Shown here one piece after another: positions 33,115-41,948 of a stretch of 64,000 nt of DNA. Position numbers and translations under genes: made by a program. Source of the DNA: Deltaproteobacteria bacterium GWC2_55_46 (lineage in GTDB: Bacteria > Desulfobacterota > GWC2-55-46); NCBI GenBank assembly GCA_001595385.3, contig LVEI03000001.1, forward strand, positions 1,331,501 through 1,395,500, read 5' to 3'. How positions within the stretch are numbered: the stretch's first letter is position 1; each line of letters begins with the position of its first letter. The notes below the pieces were generated by a model. It searched no databases. It had not been told where the DNA came from and saw only the letters and a list, made by a program, of their open reading frames with translations.

Positions 33115-35424
33115 TCAGCTTACCTCTATCTTCAACGCCTTCAAGGTCGCCGAGTTGGCCACGACGGAAAGTGAGCTTAAGGCCATGGCGGCGGCGGCGA
33201 TGATAGGGTTAAGAAAGCCGAGGGCCGCTATCGGGATGCCTATCGAGTTATAGATGAAGGCCCAGAAGAGGTTCTGCTTTATCTTCCTCATCGTAGCCCT
33301 TGAGAGCTTTATACCGGCAAAGACATCCCTTACGTCGTCCTTGACGAGGATTATACCCCCGGTCTCCTTTGCCACGTCAGAGCCGCTGCCGATGGCTATG
33401 CCGATATCGGCCTGGGCCAGGGCCGGGGCGTCGTTTATGCCGTCGCCGACCATTGCCACAACCTTGCCCTCGGACTGAAGCCTCTTTACCACCCCGACCT
33501 TCTCGCCCGGAAGCACATTGGCTATGACCTTATCTATCCCGGCCTGTCCGGCCACCGAGCGCGCCGTCCTTTCGTTATCGCCGGTAAGCATTATGACCTC
33601 AACGCCCTCCCTCTTAAGGGCGCTTACGGCGGCTATCGAGCTCTCCTTCAGGGTGTCCGCAACGGCCACTATCCCCATTACCGTGGCGCCCCTCGCAAGG
33701 AGCATCGCTGTCTTGCCCTGTTCCTCAAGCGCCTTCATGCTATCCTCAACCCCGGCTATATCGACCCCATTCGCCTCCATGAGCCTCCTGTTGCCGAAAA
33801 AGACAGTATCGCCCCTGAAGGCCACCTTTACCCCGTACCCGGGGACAGCCTCGAAGGAATCCGCGTCCGGGACCACTGCCTTATCCATCGCTGCGGCCCT
33901 TACTACAGCCTCGCCCAACGGGTGCTCCGAGCCCTTCTCTGCCATGGCGGCGTACATGAGGACGGTCTCAGTACTGGAATCGAACGGCACGATATCGGTT
34001 ACTGAAGGCTCGCCCCGGGTGAGGGTCCCGGTCTTGTCAAAGACAATAGTAGTGAGCTTCTGCGCCCTCTCCAGGTACTCGCCGCCTCTTATGAGAATGC
34101 CGGCCTCGGCCCCTTTTCCGACCCCGACCATGAGGGCAGCGGGGGTCGCTATGCCGAGGGCGCATGGGCATGCTATGATCAACACAGCTATAAAAGCCAA
34201 TAACCCCTGCGGGAAATTACCAGTCGCCCACCACCCGAAGAAAGATAGAAAGGCCACTGTAACAACAAAAACGACGAAATAGCCGGAGACCTTGTCTGCT
34301 ATCCTCTGTATGGGGGCTGATGAGGCCTGCGCCTCCTCGACCATTTTGATTATCTGGCTGATTGTGGTCTCTGCGCCGACCCTTACGGCCTTGAACTTGA
34401 GCATGCCCACCTTGTTCATGGTGGCGCCTATGACGCTGTCCCCCGGTTTCTTATCGACCGGCATGGACTCGCCGCTTATCATCTTCTCATCCACTGCGGA
34501 AGAGCCCTCCATTACAAGACCGTCAGCCGGTATCTTCTCGCCTGGCCTCACTACCACAATTTCACCGACCTGGACCATCTCAGCGGGTATCTCCATCTCC
34601 TGAGCGTCCCTTATGACCCTCGCCACCTGCGGCTTCAAGTCAAGTAGCTTCCTTACTGCCGCCGAGGACTTCTTCTTTATTATCTCCTCCATGTACTTTC
34701 CGAGGAGGACAAAGGCGATGATAACCGCCGACACCTCGAAGTAGACGTCCCTCTCCTCGACCTTGACAGGCAATATGTCAGGGGCGAATATGACTATTAC
34801 GGAATAGAAGTACGCTACCGTCGTGCCCAGGGCTATGAGGAAATCCATGTTTATCATCCTGTTCCTCACGGCGTTATAGGCACCCTTGTAAAAGCTCCAC
34901 CCGCCGATGAACTGTACGGGGGTTACAAGTATGAAGAGCCAGACGCCCCATGTGAACCAGGGGAGCTGCGGTATCGGCGCCCAGGTGAGTATGGTCGCGC
35001 CGGCGGCGAGGCCAAGGAAAAAGGCGGCGCGGAGGATGGCAAGGACGAGGACCCCTGCCAGGGCGATAGAGACCCGCCTCTTCATCTTCTTAAGCTCTTC
35101 TTCAGGAGACTCGAAGGTCCTTAGGCACCCGTCGCTGCAGAAGTAGAAGGTCCTTCCGCCAAGCTCCTTCTTTAAAGATTTTCCCTTATCGACCACCATG
35201 CCGCAGATAGGGTCCTTCGCGGTATCGCTGGCGCCTGGGGCCGCCTCTTCCATCCCGGTCTTCATGCCGGAGGGCTTGCCTGCCCCGAGGTAGCTCGAAG
35301 GGTCTCTATCGAATTTTTCTTTGCACTTGAGAGAGCAGAAATAGACCGTCTCGCCCTTGTGCTCGCTCTTTCCAGCAGACATCGACGGGTCTACTTCCAT
35401 CCCGCATACCGGGTCTTTTGGCAT
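33115..35424 (-). CDS. copA: Copper-type P1B ATPase with two N-terminal YHS/TRASH domains
   Basis: 769 residues from ATG 35424, where AGGAG lies nearby; the frame starts ten codons earlier. The N-terminus has two YHS-type metal sites ([19 protein letters not shown] and [19 protein letters not shown]) instead of an HMA domain. Then eight membrane segments, the ion path [10 protein letters not shown], the phosphorylation loop DKTGTLT and the hinge [29 protein letters not shown] in TM7 and MALSSLS in TM8 fit the Cu(I)-exporting P1B-1 group. It expels copper from the cytoplasm. Confidence 0.93.
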   Translation of the reverse strand: MPKDPVCGMEVDPSMSAGKSEHKGETVYFCSLKCKEKFDRDPSSYLGAGKPSGMKTGMEEAAPGASDTAKDPICGMVVDKGKSLKKELGGRTFYFCSDGCLRTFESPEEELKKMKRRVSIALAGVLVLAILRAAFFLGLAAGATILTWAPIPQLPWFTWGVWLFILVTPVQFIGGWSFYKGAYNAVRNRMINMDFLIALGTTVAYFYSVIVIFAPDILPVKVEERDVYFEVSAVIIAFVLLGKYMEEIIKKKSSAAVRKLLDLKPQVARVIRDAQEMEIPAEMVQVGEIVVVRPGEKIPADGLVMEGSSAVDEKMISGESMPVDKKPGDSVIGATMNKVGMLKFKAVRVGAETTISQIIKMVEEAQASSAPIQRIADKVSGYFVVFVVTVAFLSFFGWWATGNFPQGLLAFIAVLIIACPCALGIATPAALMVGVGKGAEAGILIRGGEYLERAQKLTTIVFDKTGTLTRGEPSVTDIVPFDSSTETVLMYAAMAEKGSEHPLGEAVVRAAAMDKAVVPDADSFEAVPGYGVKVAFRGDTVFFGNRRLMEANGVDIAGVEDSMKALEEQGKTAMLLARGATVMGIVAVADTLKESSIAAVSALKREGVEVIMLTGDNERTARSVAGQAGIDKVIANVLPGEKVGVVKRLQSEGKVVAMVGDGINDAPALAQADIGIAIGSGSDVAKETGGIILVKDDVRDVFAGIKLSRATMRKIKQNLFWAFIYNSIGIPIAALGFLNPIIAAAAMALSSLSVVANSATLKALKIEVS

Positions 35425-35456
35425 TTGCCTCTCCTTCCCTAAGCTCTTCCCCATCC

Positions 35457-35948
35457 TTAAAGGCTCTTCCTTACGCCTCCCTTAAGGTCGAACCTGAAGA
35501 CCCTTTCAGGGACCCCGGCCACGTCCTTTATTACAAGCTCGACGTAATCAGAGCCAGCGAGGTCTGCGCCCCTGAACTCGATGGTTGCCTCCCTGTGGTG
35601 GCCTGAACCCTTGGAAGAGACAAGCCCTGCCGCATGCTCGCCGCCAGTTTGGTCACGGAGCGCTACTATATCCTCGAACCTGTACCGGTCGAGCTCAACG
35701 GAGTGGGTATCGAGCACCACATTGAAGACAGGGGAGGCATTGCCGGGGTTATTATATGTCACCTTTGCCGTGACCCCGGCTGCCTCTGCTTCCATGGCAA
35801 GGGCCGCGCTCTCCCGCATCTGCCCCTTCTCTTCCATCTGGCCACCCATATGCTCTTTCATGTGCTCCATCATCTGCCCGTCCATCTGGGCAAAAGCGGC
35901 CTGAGGAAGAAGAGCTGCTGCGACGGCAGATAAGATAATACGGTACAT
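35457..35948 (-). CDS. Secreted Met-rich protein of the copper cluster
   Basis: 163 residues. Signal peptide ([20 protein letters not shown]) followed by a Met/His-rich stretch [18 protein letters not shown] that could bind Cu(I). The rest (about 55-163) looks like an all-beta domain with no recognised name. Lies 32 bp upstream of copA in the same direction. Probable periplasmic copper binding; the domain's own role is unknown. Confidence 0.75.
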   Translation of the reverse strand: MYRIILSAVAAALLPQAAFAQMDGQMMEHMKEHMGGQMEEKGQMRESAALAMEAEAAGVTAKVTYNNPGNASPVFNVVLDTHSVELDRYRFEDIVALRDQTGGEHAAGLVSSKGSGHHREATIEFRGADLAGSDYVELVIKDVAGVPERVFRFDLKGGVRKSL

Positions 35949-35970
35949 AATGCGCCTCCATTCGATTTTT

Positions 35971-36603
35971 TTAACGCTTATTCATGAGCATGTCCTTTGC
36001 TACAAAGAAGACGGCGGTAAGCGCGCCAGCAAGAAAAAGGCCCACGCCAGGGGCAGCTATCACCGTTACCGAGGCCTCTGCCATCTCCGGGCCAAGGGAC
36101 GGGGTCCTGTAGCCCATCGCTATCCAGGCCAGCGGATAGATGAGGCCGCCGAGCCCTGCCATCGTGGAGGCGGCTATCTTTATCCAGCCACTGGCTGAGG
36201 TGAAAGCAAGGATAAAGGAAATAATAATAGCCCCAAGGCCGAGCCCCATCGCATGCAGATGGCCCCTGGTAAGGCGGGTATGGGTAAGCTCCGTCAAAGC
36301 GTCATTATGCCCTCCGCCGTGGCCATGGGCCTCCTGTGTAGAGACCGGCATAGCCTCTTTTTTCACGTGCATGTGCTCCGCACCGTTGTTGTGCGTGCGC
36401 CTTACTGCGGATTCTATCTGGTTTTCAGCGTTATGGCTGGCCTCTTGCTCGTGCAGCGGGACGACGGTTAAGCTGGCGGCCTCAAGGCTTGCATGCAAAC
36501 GCTCGTGGCCGAGCACGAGCCAGAAAGCCCAGCCTATGCCGAAAAGGATCCCAAGCAGTCCTATCAATATCCCGGGCCTTACAGGCCGTATGGAGTTCAT
36601 CAT
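35971..36603 (-). CDS. His-rich multi-pass membrane protein
   Basis: 210 residues. A membrane segment at about 12-31, a long polar loop with many histidines (HNNGAEHMHVKKEAM, EAHGHGGGHND), then three more hydrophobic segments from about 115 onward ending MLMNKR. Histidine spacing suggests metal contact in the periplasmic loop. No family recognised. Its start overlaps the stop of the next gene upstream (36600-36603), so the two are coupled. Confidence 0.75.
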   Translation of the reverse strand: MMNSIRPVRPGILIGLLGILFGIGWAFWLVLGHERLHASLEAASLTVVPLHEQEASHNAENQIESAVRRTHNNGAEHMHVKKEAMPVSTQEAHGHGGGHNDALTELTHTRLTRGHLHAMGLGLGAIIISFILAFTSASGWIKIAASTMAGLGGLIYPLAWIAMGYRTPSLGPEMAEASVTVIAAPGVGLFLAGALTAVFFVAKDMLMNKR

Positions 36604-36824
36604 CTTGCCTCTTTATTCTCCCCTTGTTTACCTTGATGCAAATCCTCTTTCAAACCTTCCGCGTTGCAGTCGGGCTGCTGGCATGGCTCCCCGGCCTCTT
36701 CCTTGACCATAGACCCTTCAGCATGCCCGTCCCTGTCATGGCCCCCCGGCATGCCGTGGTGGCCGCCCCAGACCAAGGCCCCTATAAGCATAAGCCCCAT
36801 CATGATCACCATTACTGTTCCCAT
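36600..36824 (-). CDS. Small membrane protein with His/Cys tail
   Basis: 74 residues. One hydrophobic segment (MGTVMVIMMGLMLIGALVWGG) followed by a soluble tail containing HHGMPGGHDRDGH and CQQPDC. AGGAG is 12 bases before the ATG. It overlaps the following His-rich membrane protein by four bases. One of several mini-proteins in the copper cluster; no named function. Confidence 0.65.
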   Translation of the reverse strand: MGTVMVIMMGLMLIGALVWGGHHGMPGGHDRDGHAEGSMVKEEAGEPCQQPDCNAEGLKEDLHQGKQGENKEAR

Positions 36825-36860
36825 TTTAAGATCATGCTCCTTTTAAGCCTTGCAGGCTTT

Positions 36861-37031
36861 TTAGCAGCCATGATGATCATCGCCTCCTTTCTCCTCCTTG
36901 CTCGCCTTACCCTCTTTTTCCTCTTTCTTCCCGTGAGAATGCCCGCCACCGCAGCAACCCCCTCCGCCACGGTGCATGAGGAACATGAAGACCACGATGA
37001 TAATGATGAATATTATCGTATTTACGTCCAT
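36861..37031 (-). CDS. 56-residue Gly/Cys/His-rich single-pass membrane protein
   Basis: Read by hand on the minus strand from ATG 37031 to TAA 36861-36863. One hydrophobic helix (NTIIFIIIIVVFMFLM) is followed by HRGGGGCCGGGHSHG, a lysine/glutamate-rich stretch and the end DDHHGC. The CC pair and histidines suggest metal binding. AGAGAG lies just upstream. It sits between the PEMT-like methyltransferase and the 74-residue protein, tightly packed in the same direction. Confidence 0.7.
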   Translation of the reverse strand: MDVNTIIFIIIIVVFMFLMHRGGGGCCGGGHSHGKKEEKEGKASKEEKGGDDHHGC

Positions 37032-37047
37032 ATCAACTCTCTCTCTT

Positions 37048-37686
37048 TTACTTTTTTGCCGCTATCTTCGGTATGAACATAGGGACCTCCTCCCTGTACC
37101 TCCTGTACGCCTCTCCGAAACCTCTTTCCATCTCCTCCTCCTCATTTTTAGCGAGCCTGTAATAGGCGAAGAGGAGGACAGGCCACATGACGGCTGTTAT
37201 GATAGTGGGCCATTGCACAAGAAGCCCTATGGTCACAAGGAAAAGCCCTGAGTACTGGGGATGGCGGACACGGCTGTAAAGGCCTGTAGTGACCAGCTCT
37301 CCCTTAGCTCCGTGCACCTGCCTCCATCCGGAGGCCATCACAAGGAAACCGGCTATCATGAGGCCGTTACTTACCAGGTGTATGAGCATGAGCATCGTTT
37401 GGCCGCCGCCGAGCAATGTGGCCCAGAGATGTCCGCTCTCGTGGGAAAAGGGATTAAGCGACGGGTACTTCGCCCCCAGTACGGCCGTAAGGATATAGAT
37501 CGTCAGGGGAAAGCCGTACATCTCGGTAAAGAGGGCGATTATGAAGGCGGTCGCCACCCCCATCGACCTCCATTCCCTCCTCTTTACTGGCGCGAGGAAG
37601 CTAAGGATAAAGAAGAGAAAGAAGAGGACGTTTACGATGACGAGCGACCAGAAGCCGTATCCGTAAGAGAAGCCGTCTCCGTGCAT
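37048..37686 (-). CDS. PEMT/ICMT-family integral membrane methyltransferase
   Basis: 212 residues with five or six membrane segments. The C-terminal signature VTTGLYSRVRHPQYSGLFL, followed by NEEEEMERGFGEAYRRYREEVPMFIP, is that of isoprenylcysteine carboxyl methyltransferase-like and phospholipid methyltransferase-like proteins. Bacterial members recur in metal-resistance islands; their substrate is usually unknown. Neighbours are the YHS protein (20 bp upstream) and the mini-protein downstream. Confidence 0.85.
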   Translation of the reverse strand: MHGDGFSYGYGFWSLVIVNVLFFLFFILSFLAPVKRREWRSMGVATAFIIALFTEMYGFPLTIYILTAVLGAKYPSLNPFSHESGHLWATLLGGGQTMLMLIHLVSNGLMIAGFLVMASGWRQVHGAKGELVTTGLYSRVRHPQYSGLFLVTIGLLVQWPTIITAVMWPVLLFAYYRLAKNEEEEMERGFGEAYRRYREEVPMFIPKIAAKK

Positions 37687-37706
37687 CGCCTACCTCTTGC
37701 GCGCGG

Positions 37707-37916
37707 TCAATGGCATTTTGGAGGCGCGCCCTTCGGCTCTTTTATTAACTTCTGCCACCATTTTTTGCCTGGCTCTGAGTGCCTGATGCCTTTTTCCAGC
37801 TCAAAACGGTCCTGACAGCTCTTTGAGCAGAAGTAAAAGGTCTCGTGCTCGCAATGGGTGTAGAGCTGGGCATCCTTTTCATCGACCTCCATGCCGCAAA
37901 CGGGGTCCTTTGCCAT
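37707..37916 (-). CDS. YHS-domain protein
   Basis: 69 residues. A single YHS/TRASH domain ([15 protein letters not shown], then TFYFCSKSCQDRFELEKG), then a basic tail with WWQKLIKEPKGAPPKCH. The same module appears twice in the nearby CopA. Probably a small cytoplasmic metal (copper) binding protein. AAAAGGAGG lies before the ATG, a strong ribosome site. Confidence 0.85.
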   Translation of the reverse strand: MAKDPVCGMEVDEKDAQLYTHCEHETFYFCSKSCQDRFELEKGIRHSEPGKKWWQKLIKEPKGAPPKCH

Positions 37917-38001
37917 AAACGCCTCCTTTTAAAGGCTCATGCGACCTTCCAGGGCAGAACCAATGCCTGCAATACCCACATTATATCCTTTTTTCGCGTC
38001 C

Positions 38002-38121
38002 TTAATGCCTGTGCTCCAAATGATTCCTATCCTGACTCTTTCCACTGCCTGAGCCGCCTTTCCCGGCGGTCGCGCATCCAGCCAGAAGGACTAAAAGTAT
38101 TAGGATAAGGGCCTTTCGCAT
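38002..38121 (-). CDS. 39-residue lipoprotein, first gene of the copper cluster
   Basis: Read by hand on the minus strand from ATG 38121 to TAA 38002-38004. The sequence is a lipoprotein signal (KALILILLVLLAGC, lipid-modified Cys at residue 16) and a short tail rich in Gly, Ser, Lys and His ending NHLEHRH. AAGGAG lies ten bases before the ATG. It is the first frame downstream of the dyad-controlled promoters. Such mini-lipoproteins are easy to overlook; a role in envelope metal handling is a guess. Confidence 0.6.
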   Translation of the reverse strand: MRKALILILLVLLAGCATAGKGGSGSGKSQDRNHLEHRH

Positions 38122-38190
38122 AAATACATTACTCCTTATTTGATTTCTGATTGCTATCGCTGCCATGGCTGAGGGGGGGGGGCGCCATCA

Positions 38191-38207
38191 TTCTACAAAT
38201 AGTAGAA
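38191..38207. promoter_or_regulatory. 17-bp dyad operator, copy 1
   Basis: TTCTACAAATAGTAGAA, a perfect 6-bp inverted repeat around AAATA. On the minus strand a TTGACA (38220-38215) stands nearby, so a repressor here would cover the spacer and weak -10 of a second promoter. A near-identical site is at 38268-38284. Confidence 0.7.
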
Positions 38208-38218
38208 CATATGCTGTC

Positions 38219-38239
38219 AAAAAAAGGCCTTTTAAGGCC
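38219..38239 (-). terminator. Short terminator-like hairpin between the two operators
   Basis: Minus strand: GGCCTTAAAAGGCC (38239-38226) followed by seven T (38225-38219). It lies just downstream of the predicted start of the promoter at 38262-38290. It could terminate the SHOCT-gene transcript or attenuate the copper operon. The stem is short, so strength is doubtful. Confidence 0.5.
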
Positions 38240-38261
38240 ATGAAACTCGCTAACTGATTTT

Positions 38262-38290
38262 ATAATATTCTACTATTCGTAGGATGTCAA
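38262..38290 (-). promoter_or_regulatory. Copper-cluster promoter with operator in the spacer
   Basis: Minus strand: TTGACA (38290-38285), then exactly 17 bp TCCTACGAATAGTAGAA (38284-38268), then TATTAT (38267-38262). The spacer is itself the second copy of the dyad seen at 38191-38207. A bound repressor would block RNA polymerase directly. The dyad loosely resembles BlaI/MecI/CopY-type sites; no such regulator is encoded in this window. Confidence 0.7.
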
Positions 38291-38332
38291 AGGCTATCTG
38301 CAATAAAGCACCGGTAAGGGCTTGAGGCAGGG

Positions 38333-38572
38333 TCAAGCCCCTGAAATGTCTTTCTTTTTTTCAAGATACTCTTCTTTCGTGATCTCGCCCCTGGCATATC
38401 TTTCGTCGAGGATATCCATGGCCCGCTTCTCTATAATCTTATTCTTCCCAAGAAACGTGCCTATGAGCTTTACTATACCGATAATGACAAGGACCCATAT
38501 CGCGAGCCAGAAGAGCGCCCATAGCCAGTGATACGGGGGCGTCATCCAATGTTGCATCCAATCCATTCTCAT
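38333..38572 (-). CDS. SHOCT-domain small membrane protein
   Basis: 79 residues. One membrane helix (WLWALFWLAIWVLVIIGIVKLIG) followed by a C-terminal SHOCT motif (MDILDERYARGEITKEEYLEKKKDI). Often found near metal-efflux genes. Lies 18 bp after the DUF2231 gene on the same strand and just upstream of the copper-cluster promoter. Function unknown. Confidence 0.85.
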   Translation of the reverse strand: MRMDWMQHWMTPPYHWLWALFWLAIWVLVIIGIVKLIGTFLGKNKIIEKRAMDILDERYARGEITKEEYLEKKKDISGA

Positions 38573-38590
38573 GAGTGCTTGCCTTTATAG

Positions 38591-39085
38591 CTATTCCACA
38601 TCATGCTCATGCCCCTGCGCCTCAGCAGCCTTCACCCCAACGCCGTACTTGTATACCATCAGGCCGCCCTTGTCCGCGCCAATGGCCATTACTGCCGCGA
38701 TTATAAAGGCGACAGCCAGATGGAACAAACGCCCCTTTCTTGAAAAACGCCCCCTGGAATAGATACGCCATGCTGAAAGGAAGAGGCTTAAGGCGAGCAC
38801 GGTCAACCCAAGGTCCCTGTGCGTCAAAAGGACCGCGTGAGCCTCCTCTGAATGCTCTACCGTAGTCGCGGCCCATAGCCCTGCCAATACAGCCCCAAGC
38901 GCGCCTGCAGTACCCAGATAGAGCATCCAGTCAGCCGCAAACCTGAAGCTCTCCCTTCCTGTAAAAAAACTCAGCAGCTCCATCAACAGGAAGGAGTCAA
39001 GAAGGGCGATGGGGAAGTGCACTATGAGGGGATGTATATTCGGCATCTCTGAGATGCCCTGGAAGATACGGAAGAATATGTCCAT
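38591..39085 (-). CDS. DUF2231-type membrane protein
   Basis: 164 residues with four membrane segments. The opening MPNIHPLIVHFPIALLDSFLLMELL is the DUF2231 signature; further helices follow, and the tail has GHEHD histidines. Members often accompany cytochromes or copper proteins, and the conserved histidines suggest haem or metal binding. A possible promoter lies at 39120-39147. Confidence 0.85.
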   Translation of the reverse strand: MDIFFRIFQGISEMPNIHPLIVHFPIALLDSFLLMELLSFFTGRESFRFAADWMLYLGTAGALGAVLAGLWAATTVEHSEEAHAVLLTHRDLGLTVLALSLFLSAWRIYSRGRFSRKGRLFHLAVAFIIAAVMAIGADKGGLMVYKYGVGVKAAEAQGHEHDVE

Positions 39086-39119
39086 TCAATGCCCTTATGC
39101 TTTTTCAGCGGCTTTTTTA

Positions 39120-39147
39120 AGTCTAACCTTGATCGTCCGCCTGTCAA
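39120..39147 (-). promoter_or_regulatory. Possible promoter of the DUF2231-SHOCT pair
   Basis: Minus strand: TTGACA (39147-39142), 16-bp spacer, TAGACT (39125-39120). The rest of the 283-bp gap up to 39368 shows no gene or repeat. Confidence 0.35.
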
Positions 39148-39368
39148 ATCGAGAGATCCAAAAAAACCGGGGAAAATGCGCTCGCTCTTCATAAAGATAG
39201 CCCCCGCCATAATGGAGATGGGAGGGCACAGGATGTGAACCGCCCCCCAAGTGCTGCTTGCCACAGGATAAGTAACTTAGTACTATAGGGATACCGGAGG
39301 GATTTTGATATATACTGGCAAGAGCGAATAGCGCCTGTCCTCCAAAAAAACAAACCTGCTCACAACCG

Positions 39369-41948
39369 ATGCCTTCAAGATCACGCGGACATAATGAATC
39401 GGTATTCCTGCGCCTGCTCGCAGCCCTGGCCATCATTGCAGTGCTCCCCTGCGCGATTATCGGCTACGTCTTATACAGCATGAACAGGTCGGCTCATCTC
39501 GAACAGACCTCTGTCCTCCTTGACACCCTGGCGGCGGACCGCGAATTCACGACCCGTCTCCTGATAGAAAGGCGGCAGGTCTCGCTCGACCATCTCGCCA
39601 AAGACCCTGAAACGGCGCGCCTGGCCCGTGGGCTGTCGCCCGGGGGCAAGGCAGGCGATACCGTGGCCCTGCGGGAGATGGTGGAAAGGAGCACCTACTT
39701 TGCGGGGTTATCCGTAGTAGACCTGACAACAGGACGCCACCTGAGAGCTGGCACATTCCCGCAGAAGATAATCGAACGGGCCCTCAAGCTTAAAGAGCAA
39801 AGACCTTTTGTGCTCACCGAGACCCTGCCGGGCGGCGAGCGCGTGCTGCTCCTCGGCCAGGCGATCGAGCCCTGGAAGGACGGCAGCGCGCTCCTGCTGG
39901 CCCTGGGCAGGCTCAACACCTTCAATGAGCTATACAGGGACAACAGCATCCTGGGGACTACCGGGGAGAGCTTTCTGACTGATTCCAACGGGCTGGCGCT
40001 TACAACGCTTCGCTATTCTTACCACAGGGAAAGCCACCCTGTCGACGCCGCCGCCATGACAGACTGTCTTGCGGGCAATAGCGGATCGTTCATAATCACG
40101 CCAGACTATACCGGTGTGCCTACCGCCATGTCCTACAGGCCGGTACAGAGCTACGGCGGATGCGTGATGGTGCACATGCGCGCTTCAGAGGTCATGGCCA
40201 CCGTCAACGCCATGAGAAACATGATAATAGCCATTGTCGCCACTGTGATAACGGCTGTCACGTTGATGTCTTTTTTAGTGGGCCGGAAATTGCTGAGGCT
40301 CAACAATGAACGCGGCCTCCTTGAACAGGCACTGGCATGGCACGCCAGCCAGATGGAAGCCACGGTGGAAAAACGCACCGTTAAGCTTAAAGACGAGATA
40401 AAGGCGCGCATAGAGGCCGAGGGGAGGCTCCGGGAGAACGAGGCATTTCTCAAGAACATCGTCCATAACGTCCACGAGGCCATCTTCATGGTCAACGCCG
40501 AGCAAGGCGGCGCTTTCCGGCTGATGTGGTGGAACGCCAACGTCGATAAGATGCTCGGCATAAAGCCCGCGTTCGCGGCAGGCCTTTTGCTGCCGGACGT
40601 ATTCGGGCCGGATACAGGTGGGCGGCTTGAGGCTCGCTGCTCTGAGTGCGTCGATACCGGCTCCATCGACTATGAGGAGACGTTCAATACGCCCAACGGC
40701 CCCATGGTCCTCCTTACCACGCTGGCCCCGGTCAGGAACGCCGCAGGGCGCGTCGTCCAGATAATCTGCTCCGCGATGGACATAACCGAAAGGAAGAAGC
40801 TCGAAGGCGAGATGATAAAATCTCAGCAGCTTGACTCCCTCGGGGTCCTTGCCGGAGGCATAGCCCACGACTTCAACAACCTCCTTGCCGTAATACGGCT
40901 CAATATCTCCATATTGAAGCACAACGCCTCGCTGGACCCCGAAAGCCTTGAGATGATAGGCCTTGTGGAGAATTCGACTGCCCTGGCGGCAAACCTTACG
41001 AACCAGCTCCTGACCTTCGCGAAGGGCGGCAAGCCTGTAGTGAAGGCCGTCCCGGTGCGCGAATTCCTGAACGAGGTCGCCAATCTTTCCCTGAGGGGCA
41101 CAAAGACGGCCTGCAAACTCGACCTCGCCGAAGGGCTCTCAGACATAGAGGCGGACCGCGGACAGATGACGCAGGTCATAAACAACATGCTCATGAACGC
41201 GGACCAGGCCATGCCCGACGGAGGCATCGTTAAGCTCTCGGCAGAGGAGATCGAACTCACAGGGCTTGAAAAGGGCTTGCCCCTCAAGCGTGGGAGGTAC
41301 GTAAAGATAACCATAGAAGACCATGGCATCGGCATACCGGAAGAAAATCTATCGAGGGTCTTCGACCCGTATTTCACCACAAAAAAGAAGGGCAGCGGCC
41401 TCGGCCTTGCCAGCTCGTATTCGATAATAAAGAACCACAACGGCCATATCTCCGTAAGCTCCAGCGCCGGGCACGGCACTATATTCGAGATCCTCGTGCC
41501 TGCCTCGGCCACAAAGGCGCCTTCGGATATCCATGATACCGGCGGAGCCCTTATGACGCGGACCGGCAGGGTGCTTGTGATGGACGACGAGGAAGGCGTA
41601 AGGGCCTCGGTGCGAAAGGCCCTTGAATCACTCGGGTACGAGGTCGCGGATGCTTCCAACGGCCTTGAAGCCGTTAACAAATACAGGGAAGGCATGGATA
41701 ACGATTCTGCGTTCGATGCCGTCATCCTGGACCTCACGGTGCCTGTCGGCATGGGAGGAGAGGAGGCGGTCGCAAAGATTCTTGAGCTCGATCCCGCGGC
41801 AAAGGTCTTCGTCTCGAGCGGATATTCAAACACCTCTGTAATCGCTGATTTCAAAAGATACGGCTTCTGCGGCTTTTTGAAAAAGCCGTATGACGCATCC
41901 GAACTGGACAGGTCGCTGCATGCCGCTATCTCTGCTCAAAGGACATAA
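39369..41948 (+). CDS. Hybrid sensor histidine kinase with C-terminal receiver
   Basis: 859 residues. Membrane segment 15-37, an extracytoplasmic sensor region to about 280 (dCache-like), second membrane segment near 283-308, a PAS-like domain (about 355-475), and a dimerisation H-box GGIAHDFNNLLAV near residue 497. The ATPase boxes follow (ADRGQMTQVINNMLMNADQA, GIGIPEENLSRVFDPYFTTK, GSGLGLA). A receiver domain occupies about 735-859 with MDDEEG, the phospho-acceptor in VILDLTVP and lysine in FLKKPYD. Signal and output partner are unknown. The gene stands alone between the copper region and the Hyf-like operon. Confidence 0.9.
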   Translation: MPSRSRGHNESVFLRLLAALAIIAVLPCAIIGYVLYSMNRSAHLEQTSVLLDTLAADREFTTRLLIERRQVSLDHLAKDPETARLARGLSPGGKAGDTVALREMVERSTYFAGLSVVDLTTGRHLRAGTFPQKIIERALKLKEQRPFVLTETLPGGERVLLLGQAIEPWKDGSALLLALGRLNTFNELYRDNSILGTTGESFLTDSNGLALTTLRYSYHRESHPVDAAAMTDCLAGNSGSFIITPDYTGVPTAMSYRPVQSYGGCVMVHMRASEVMATVNAMRNMIIAIVATVITAVTLMSFLVGRKLLRLNNERGLLEQALAWHASQMEATVEKRTVKLKDEIKARIEAEGRLRENEAFLKNIVHNVHEAIFMVNAEQGGAFRLMWWNANVDKMLGIKPAFAAGLLLPDVFGPDTGGRLEARCSECVDTGSIDYEETFNTPNGPMVLLTTLAPVRNAAGRVVQIICSAMDITERKKLEGEMIKSQQLDSLGVLAGGIAHDFNNLLAVIRLNISILKHNASLDPESLEMIGLVENSTALAANLTNQLLTFAKGGKPVVKAVPVREFLNEVANLSLRGTKTACKLDLAEGLSDIEADRGQMTQVINNMLMNADQAMPDGGIVKLSAEEIELTGLEKGLPLKRGRYVKITIEDHGIGIPEENLSRVFDPYFTTKKKGSGLGLASSYSIIKNHNGHISVSSSAGHGTIFEILVPASATKAPSDIHDTGGALMTRTGRVLVMDDEEGVRASVRKALESLGYEVADASNGLEAVNKYREGMDNDSAFDAVILDLTVPVGMGGEEAVAKILELDPAAKVFVSSGYSNTSVIADFKRYGFCGFLKKPYDASELDRSLHAAISAQRT

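Noticed and set aside
40823-41854. 343-codon antisense frame over the histidine kinase
   Set aside because: Shadow of the kinase ATPase and receiver domains.
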